Shown here: piece by piece, positions 58,454-64,000 of the stretch
How the letters are laid out: every line of letters starts with the position of its first letter
Numbering within the stretch: the stretch's first letter is position 1
Source: Magnolia sinica
Lineage: Eukaryota > Streptophyta > Magnoliopsida > Magnoliales > Magnoliaceae
Assembly (NCBI RefSeq): GCF_029962835.1
Contig: NC_080577.1
Span: forward strand, 3,844,001 to 3,908,000
DNA length: 64,000 nt
Direction: 5' to 3'
The notes under the pieces: model-generated
Seen by the model: only the letters and a program-made list of their open reading frames with translations
Told to the model about the DNA's origin: nothing
Databases searched by the model: none
Made by a program: the position numbers and the translations under genes

Positions 58454-61400
58454 TGTGTGTGTGAGATTTTTTAGCTAACCTGCGCCAGGACGGTTCACGC
58501 GTTTTAGCGGAGCTGTTCGATCCTCGCCGTTGGGCTGGCTTACGTCCAAATTGAAACCAATAGTCACGTGCATAGGACACCCATGTTGGACATCGTTTTG
58601 CGGGGGGGGGGGGCGATATCTGGCGGATCCGCCAGATCCGTTCATCAGGTGGGCCGCACAGTAGCAGTGGGTTGCAATAGACAGCCCGTGGATTGCGTGG
58701 ACGTCCGCAGTGACCCTACGCAGCTGGATTTGATATGCCATGCAAAGCATATTTGTTGGGATTCATCGGACACTACCTGGCGGGATTTGATTGGTAAGCA
58801 CGAGGCAGTCGCGCCACTAATCAACCTTAACACATGCTTTGTTTGGGCAGTATCCAATCCTTATCCTACGAACACATGTTAACAGACAGCCACACGTGAT
58901 CCAATCAAATCTCGCCGCATCATAGGTTTGGACGGTCACCACGCCATCCGCATCCCATGGATTTACTTAATGCAGGCCCACCTGATAAATGGATCAACCT
59001 GATTTCTTCACCCAACTATCTTCCGGGTTGGGGCCTACCTTCTCAGCGGTTCTGATATCGTGTGCAAATGACAGGTGGGCCTGCATGATTTTCGATGGAT
59101 GGTAACTTTGTTGTCCGTTGAGATGGATGTGATGAGTGCTCACTATTCGAAGTTCAGGTTTTGCTAACATGCGCCAGGGAGGGTCTGGGTTATTTTGGTG
59201 CAGATGCTTGATCTGACCGGTTGGGTGAACCCGTGGGACAGTCGAGCCCAGTCGAGTTGGCTGATAGATTGGGTTTTCATACGGTTCGGATAAAGTCACT
59301 TGGGACGGTGCTCCTCAGCGCATTTTAGCAAGGCATGCCTGGGGTGTCTAAAATGCGCCGTAGCAGAGGAATGATGGTTAACTGAGCCTCGCAAGTCATG
59401 CTGGATCAGGCAACAGCTCAGGATCCCATGTTAGCTGATGTTTCCCTAGTGGAGCTTATTTTCCCTCACTTGGGAGCATACCCGAGGATATGGGTGTACT
59501 CAGATTCTCAGTTTGTGCAAGTGGGCCCATGTTTCAGCAATCCAGACCATAGGACTGTTAGAACCCAGAGTGTATGGACCATTGCCAGGTCTTCTTCACT
59601 GGATAATCTTGACCTTTCAATCTGTGGCATGTAAAAAGATGGCCAAGAACAGAAAGAACAATGGTCCAGATTCAGGCGAGAAAAGGCCTAGGATTGATGG
59701 CTAGCCTTATCCAGTCCACTAGATTTCTGGGGCATGGTCCATTGAGTGAGGTCCATGTTTCAATGACCCAGAGCATTTTTGTTTGGGACCCACATTGGAT
59801 GAACCATTGGCAAATCTCCTTCATGGTATAATCCTAACCTTTCAATTGGTGGCCTGTTAAAAAAAAGGCCAAGAGGAGAAATAGAGCAATTACCAGATTT
59901 GGGTGAGAATAGGCTTAGGATTGATGACTGGCATCATACATTCCGGTAGATTTTGGGACATGGTCCATTGATGGCGTAGCCCAACAGACCAACCTTCTAG
60001 ATTATTAGAATCATTGACATGTGTCATTGAATACGGACAGTCGAGATGATACTTTTAAAGGCTTTATATTCAAATCCACAAGTCGATGTTCATCATCATC
60101 CTTTCTCAGCGATTATTAAACCACAACCATGTTTAATAATGCCCCATAAGATGTTAAGGTTCTGATCAGCTGATTTTATCTTCATGTGGACCTTATTGAT
60201 TCATAACTACTGTCGACTCTTGCATGTTAGCAGTACACTCTAGAATCTGTCTAACATGTGCCAGATGTAGCACATACACATCTAAGACAATCTTATTATA
60301 CTTATTTATTTGTGATCTTTTAGAATGAAAATAAACAATGTAAATATGCTGTGAACATTGCAGTTGTAAGGAGGATCACGAGTCAGCAATGTGATGAGCA
60401 GCTTTCGGAGGATCATCTCTTTTCACTCCAAGTAAGATTGCTGATTTGAATGCATTTCATTCTTTATGCGATTTCAGCTGATGTGTTGCTTGTTATCTGC
60501 GAATTCAAAGTCTTTTATGACCATCTTTGTTGATTTGCAGGTGAAAGTTTGCAATGGGAAGCTAGTCATCATCAAAGCTTGCAGTAAAGGATTCTGTAGT
60601 GTCGGAAAGCAGCAGCTACTATCCCACAACATCGTAGATTTGTTGCGACAGCTTAGTAGAGCATTTGACAATGTTAGTTTCATGAGTTCCTTAGATTGGA
60701 TTCTTTAGACAGAGAGCAAAAAGGATAAAATCTGACATGTAGCACTCAAATATTTGAACACTCGCTGCTAGATTTTGGCATTGAAATGCACGATAAGTAG
60801 TTTAATTTGGGGAAGATGTCATATTCAAGCGAGAGCGCATATATTCATACCCATGCAAATATTCGTCCAAAGTGTCCTTGTGGAATCTAATTTAAGGACT
60901 GTATACTAAATTTATTTCGATACATAAACTTTTCAAATTCGTGTCATAAAAACACTTAGGCATGGCAGTTAGGAAAGGTTCTCAAATTTTCTTTCTTGAT
61001 CTTTTGTCATCATCATCATCGCCTAGCCCCAGCTATTTGTGGTCAGCTTTGGTGACCGGTTGCCTGCGTAACATCACCCTCCTTTACCAGGCTTGGTCAC
61101 TACCGTGATGCTACCAGCCAGAGCTTATGTTTTCTTAGCCTTCTGTTGTGATTTGTATATTGTACATGGTATTAATGTACTTATCTAGATTCTAGACATG
61201 TTATTCGGTATACAATGCTTATATAATCATCCCCCCTCACGGTATGCCGTTGTCATCATCCTCATCCTCATCCACATCATCATCTAAGCCTGATCCCAAG
61301 TAATTGGGGTTGGCTATAGGAACTATGTTCTGCCATTCCACTCTATCAAAGTCCATATCCTCAGTTTTATCAAATCTTTTCTTATTTCTTCCATCCATGT

Positions 61401-64000
61401 CCTTTGGGCCTTTCCTCGCCCCTATTATAGCCTTCAACTCAAACCAACTCACTCCTATACTTCCTTGCCTTTTGCTTATCTATGAACATGTTGTATAGTT
61501 ACATATGTAGTTATACAGTTATACAATTAAACACACACACACACACACCCACCCACCTGTGAGGCCATGTCGGCTTGTCGGGTTTCATAAACGTCCACAT
61601 ATTTGACTCATCATGTCACTGTCCAAGTTGAATTAGCTAACAAGGCTTTCTTCTTTCTTATCGTATCTGACATGGCTTTGTTCTTTAGGTTGTGTCTGTA
61701 ACTCTAATACTTTGTATGCCCATGCTTTTACTGGCTTTTTTACTCACATTTTCCATCAGTTGTTTCTTCTTATTAATTTGTTACTGTATCAAGGGATCCA
61801 GCTTCAGAGCATCTATGATCTACCTAATCTCTTTCATTTCCTATGTTTCAGGCTTATGATGATCTCATGAAAGCATTTTCAGAACGTAACAAGGTTGGTA
61901 GATATATACGTTAGTGTAATTCTGTTTCTGTTGAGAAGCTTGCTGTTTTCTTACATGTCAAGACTATTTTTTTTTTTCCTTGCAGTTTGCAAATCTTCCT
62001 TATGGATTCCGTGCAAACACATGGCTTGTTCCTCCTGTTGCTGCGCAGATGCCATCAGCTTTTCCTCCACTTCCGGTAGAGGACGAAGCTTGGGGAGGAA
62101 ATGGTGGTGGTTTGGGTAGAGATGGTAAAAGCGATATGATTCCTTGGACGAATGAGTTCTCCATTCTGGCATCTATGCCTTGCAAAACAGCAGAGGAGAG
62201 GCAGATCCGTGACCGGAAAGCTTTCCTGCTTCACAGTCTATTTGTAGATGTTGCCATATTCAGAGCTATTTCTGCTGTGCAGCATGTGATGGGGAAACCA
62301 GACTTGACATCTTTGAGTGAAAAAGATACAATTTTGCATTCTGAGAGAGTAGGGGATTTGAGCATCACTGTCACCAAGGATGCATCTGATGCAAGCTGTA
62401 AGATAGATACTAAGATTGATGGAAATAAAACAATGGGAATGGACTCCAAGCATCTCACAGAAAGAAACCTACTGAAAGGAATCACTGCAGACGAAAATAC
62501 GGCTGCCCATGTAAGATCAATATTCAAGAAACGTTCCCATGCTGTTAATGGCAATGGAATTGCAGAAAAATGGGGTTAGCTAATCCCACACACATCAACA
62601 CATGCACCCACCTACACAGAGGCACATGTGCCAATATGAGCTGCATGGGCCACATCCAAGCTGCCCATCAGTCTGGTCATTTGTCAATGACCTGGCACAG
62701 AAATCAGGCTGGTCCACTTATAAAGCATGCCCTGTATGTGTGAAAAAATGGATGGTAGAACAAAAGGGACCAATATGACATGTTTGCAAAGACCACCTGA
62801 TGGGTAGCGCGGTCTGATTTTAGGCTGGATCCTGTGCGTGATGGGGCCTGCCTGATGAGTGGCTTGGATTCACACATGTTGGCACTTGGACCTGCACATA
62901 GAGATGTGAATGTGGAATCAAACATGTTCATGCAAACAATTAGATTTTTTTAGGGGCTGCTTATCAATTAGATTGTGGGATTTCAAGTGCAGGATGTTGC
63001 CACTCTAGGTGTAATCAATGTAAGATACTGTGGTTACATTGTTGTTGTGAAAGTTGACGGCAATAAAGAAAGCAAAACTGGTCCACTGCAAAGCGTTGAC
63101 ATCAATGATCAGCCTGAGGGAGGTGCCAATGCCTTGAATATTAACAGGTCCTTTTTCTTCTTCTTCTTCCTTTTTTTTTTTTTTCAAAATGCTTTTATCA
63201 TTCTATTGTCTTAGGTTCTGCTTGGTAGACGCCTAAAAATGAGTTCATCTAATTTTAGTTACCAGTAATTATGTATTAGAGATCTTGATCTCTAATACAT
63301 TATCACTGTTAATATGAACTCATTATGTATTAAAGATCAAGATCTCTAATACATAATTACTGTTACCTAAATTGAGATCAACTCATTTTCAGGCGTCTAC
63401 CAAACACGGCCTCAGATTTTTAGGAAGTCTTTCTCCAAAATGCGACCATTTAGGTGCTAATGGAAATGTTTGTGGATTTCAGCTTAAGGATGCTTCTTCA
63501 CAGAAGACCAGCACCAGGACACATCAGAACACTGCCCCATTCACTGAACTCAGAATGTGAAGAGCTCAATTCTGCCCGTGATATTGTGAAGAGAGTGTTG
63601 GAAAGGAGTCTAGCAAAGCTTCAGGAAGAGGAACCTCACCGAGACATTTTCATGAGATGGGAACTTGGAGCTTGCTGGATACAACATTTGCAGGATCAAA
63701 TCACTGCAGAAAAGGATAAGAAACAGTCTGGTGAGAAGACTAAAAATAAATCAACTGTTGAGGGGCTTGGGAAGCCTCTTCGATCACTTAAAAATTCACT
63801 GAAGAAGACAGAGGCCAGCAGTCAAAGTACATTACCCAGTGATGGAAAGTCTCCCAATATGGTAGTTGGTGGGGAGATTGAGAATGCTAAATCTCCTTCT
63901 ATAGAGTCCCAACGTGAAACCAAGGCGACTGAGAATGAGCTGGTACTGAAAAAATTATTACCAGATCCAGCTTTTACCCGATTAAAAGAATCAGAGACAG
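49653..64000 (+). CDS. REC1/TSS-type clustered-mitochondria (CLU) family protein, 3' truncated
   Basis: Exons: 49,653-49,713; 49,801-49,862; 51,915-52,007; 56,520-56,592; 58,053-58,403; 60,364-60,431; 60,541-60,672; 61,852-61,893; 61,986-62,510; 62,993-63,147; 63,483-64,000 (open at edge). All introns are GT-AG with matching phases, giving about 693 residues; family members are usually well over 1,500. The Lys/Glu-rich start ([12 protein letters not shown]) leads into a ubiquitin-like CLU_N domain (about 25-100: [34 protein letters not shown]). Next come a Ser/Pro/Ala linker and the CLU domain start ([53 protein letters not shown]). The N-terminus and linker fit REC1 of Arabidopsis better than TSS/REC2 or FRIENDLY. 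REC proteins set the chloroplast share of cell volume; this role is by homology. C-terminal TPRs would lie beyond the window. Confidence 0.88.
50281..50700. mobile_element. Family D-like MITE in REC1 intron 2
   Basis: Left AAGGGTGGCAGTGGGTGAGG, right CCCAGCCCATTACTACCGCT; longer than other copies (about 420 bp), so probably nested. Confidence 0.55.
50741..51060 (+). repeat. Family C copy in REC1 intron 2
   Basis: ATACTCTGGTGCAGTGGGGT, GATATGCAGGCAGTTAGAAG, GAGTCCCAATTTAGATGCCA and AAGTGTCCACCAATAAGATG. Confidence 0.65.
51271..51702. mobile_element. Family A copy in REC1 intron 2
   Basis: CTGTGGGGCCCACCATGTTG at the left and TATGGCGGGCCACAAAAAG at the right. It lies about 210 bp upstream of exon 3. 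Confidence 0.65.
54983..55330 (+). repeat. Family C copy, longest, in REC1 intron 3
   Basis: GATACTCCGGTAGCAATGAC, CTTGATACGCAGGAGCTCAG, ATTCGTGGACGCTTTAAG and TAACCGTCCAATTACCGTCC. Shows the family in greatest length. Confidence 0.7.
55995..56114. mobile_element. Family D MITE in REC1 intron 3, best copy
   Basis: TAGGGCTGTCAATGGACC at the left and CCCATTGACGCCCTA at the right form clear inverted ends 120 bp apart. Confidence 0.75.
57318..57708. mobile_element. Family A copy in REC1 intron 4
   Basis: GAGGGCCCACCACCAAGATG, then GGTGGGCCACACCACAGGAA, ATCCAACCCGTTCACAAGGT, and right end GATCTTGGTGGCCCCAC. It ends about 345 bp upstream of exon 5. Confidence 0.65.
58147..58173 (+). repeat. GCN triplet run encoding nine alanines in REC1 exon 5
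   Basis: Nine consecutive alanine codons (GCG x3, GCA x4, GCT, GCG), residues about 129-137, at the start of the variable linker between the CLU_N and CLU domains. Triplet runs of this sort vary in length between alleles. Confidence 0.9.
58409..58450 (+). repeat. (CT)n tract abutting the exon-5 splice donor
   Basis: About 20 CT repeats begin five bases after the GT donor at 58,404. They are followed by GTGTGTGTG. Confidence 0.95.
58602..58637. repeat. Poly-G run and adjacent 20-bp palindrome in REC1 intron 5
   Basis: A run of about 12 G (58,602-58,613) is followed by ATCTGGCGGATCCGCCAGAT at 58,618-58,637, a perfect self-complementary sequence. Confidence 0.9.
59515..59985 (+). repeat. Tandem pair of Family E units in REC1 intron 5
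   Basis: CCATGTTTCAGCAATCCAGA (about 59,527) and CCATGTTTCAATGACCCAGA (about 59,753) start two diverged direct copies, period about 227 bp. Both carry GGACCATTGCCA/GAACCATTGGCA and AGGCCTAGGATTGATG/AGGCTTAGGATTGATG. Confidence 0.8.
61003..61480. mobile_element. LINE-like (RTE type) 3' fragments in REC1 intron 7
   Basis: A CATCATCAT run followed by TAAGCCTGATCCCAAGTAAT and TGGGGTTGGCTATAGGAAC (61,246-61,325) resembles the 3' region of plant RTE-type LINEs. A more diverged relative stands at 61,003-61,060 (CATCATCATCATCGCCTAGC). Family assignment is from recollection of that motif. Confidence 0.5.
62511..62992 (+). other. REC1 intron 9 with GGGCC-type repeat fragment
   Basis: Reading through the donor (CAT|GTAAGA) adds 22 residues and then a stop at about 62,577. 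The rest (62,640-62,900) holds dispersed-repeat words such as GCATGGGCCACATCC. Confidence 0.55.
63214..63411. mobile_element. Tourist-like MITE in REC1 intron 10
   Basis: GGTTCTGCTTGGTAGACGCC and GGCGTCTACCAAACACGGCC are inverted ends of the same family as 24,578-24,762. The interior is strongly palindromic (AGAGATCTTGATCTCT). Flanks TTA and TCA look like a decayed 3-bp duplication. It fills most of a 335-bp intron. Confidence 0.8.

Noticed and set aside
61237..61452. Minus-strand Asp-rich 71-residue frame
   Set aside because: The acidic run is the complement of the CATCATCAT tail of a LINE-like fragment, inside a REC1 intron.

Overview
The window is plant nuclear DNA. It has intron-rich genes with GT/AG introns, dense MITEs, solo LTRs and SINEs, and no bacterial signals. 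The abundance of a dispersed repeat whose ends read GTGGGGCCCAC suggests a magnoliid (Magnolia or Lauraceae type). That is an inference from general familiarity with such genomes, not a proven assignment.

Only two protein-coding genes can be supported, both on the + strand. (1) A PH-domain protein of about 266 residues is encoded by eight proposed exons from 18,438 to 26,771; exon 1 is the least certain. (2) A REC1/TSS-type member of the clustered-mitochondria (CLU) family starts at 49,653 and runs off the right edge. Eleven exons were reconstructed (about 693 residues, the N-terminal part of a much longer protein), preceded by a CT-rich leader and a probable 5'UTR intron.

The rest is mostly mobile or repeated DNA. 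The most striking object is a 10.5-kb Mutator-like element (5,366-15,857) with a perfect 9-bp target duplication and inverted arms of more than 1.1 kb. Its core is a 136-bp satellite in several orientations, with coding-like repeats of unknown origin. A 4.05-kb solo LTR with its own perfect 5-bp duplication (10,521-14,567) is nested in its right arm. A second solo LTR lies at 41,637-44,603, also with a perfect 5-bp duplication.

Layout: 1-5,365 low-complexity repeats and MITE-like copies; 5,366-15,857 the MULE; 15,858-18,437 repeat fragments; 18,438-26,771 the PH gene, with Tourist-like MITEs and a TRIM-like element in its introns; 26,772-41,636 intergenic repeats, a SINE, minisatellites and an LTR-like stretch; 41,637-44,603 solo LTR; 44,604-49,060 repeats and a SINE; 49,060-64,000 the REC1-like gene, its introns filled with MITEs, a LINE-like fragment and tandem duplications.

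Five dispersed families recur and are labelled here. A: GTGGGGCCCAC-ended, about 430-520 bp. B: related core with GCAGGAAATCC-type ends. C: 'GATACTC...GATACGCAGG' unit. D: AGGGYTGTCAATGGR-ended. E: 'CAAGTGGGGCCCATG' unit. The two genes look functionally unrelated; nothing in the sequence links them.
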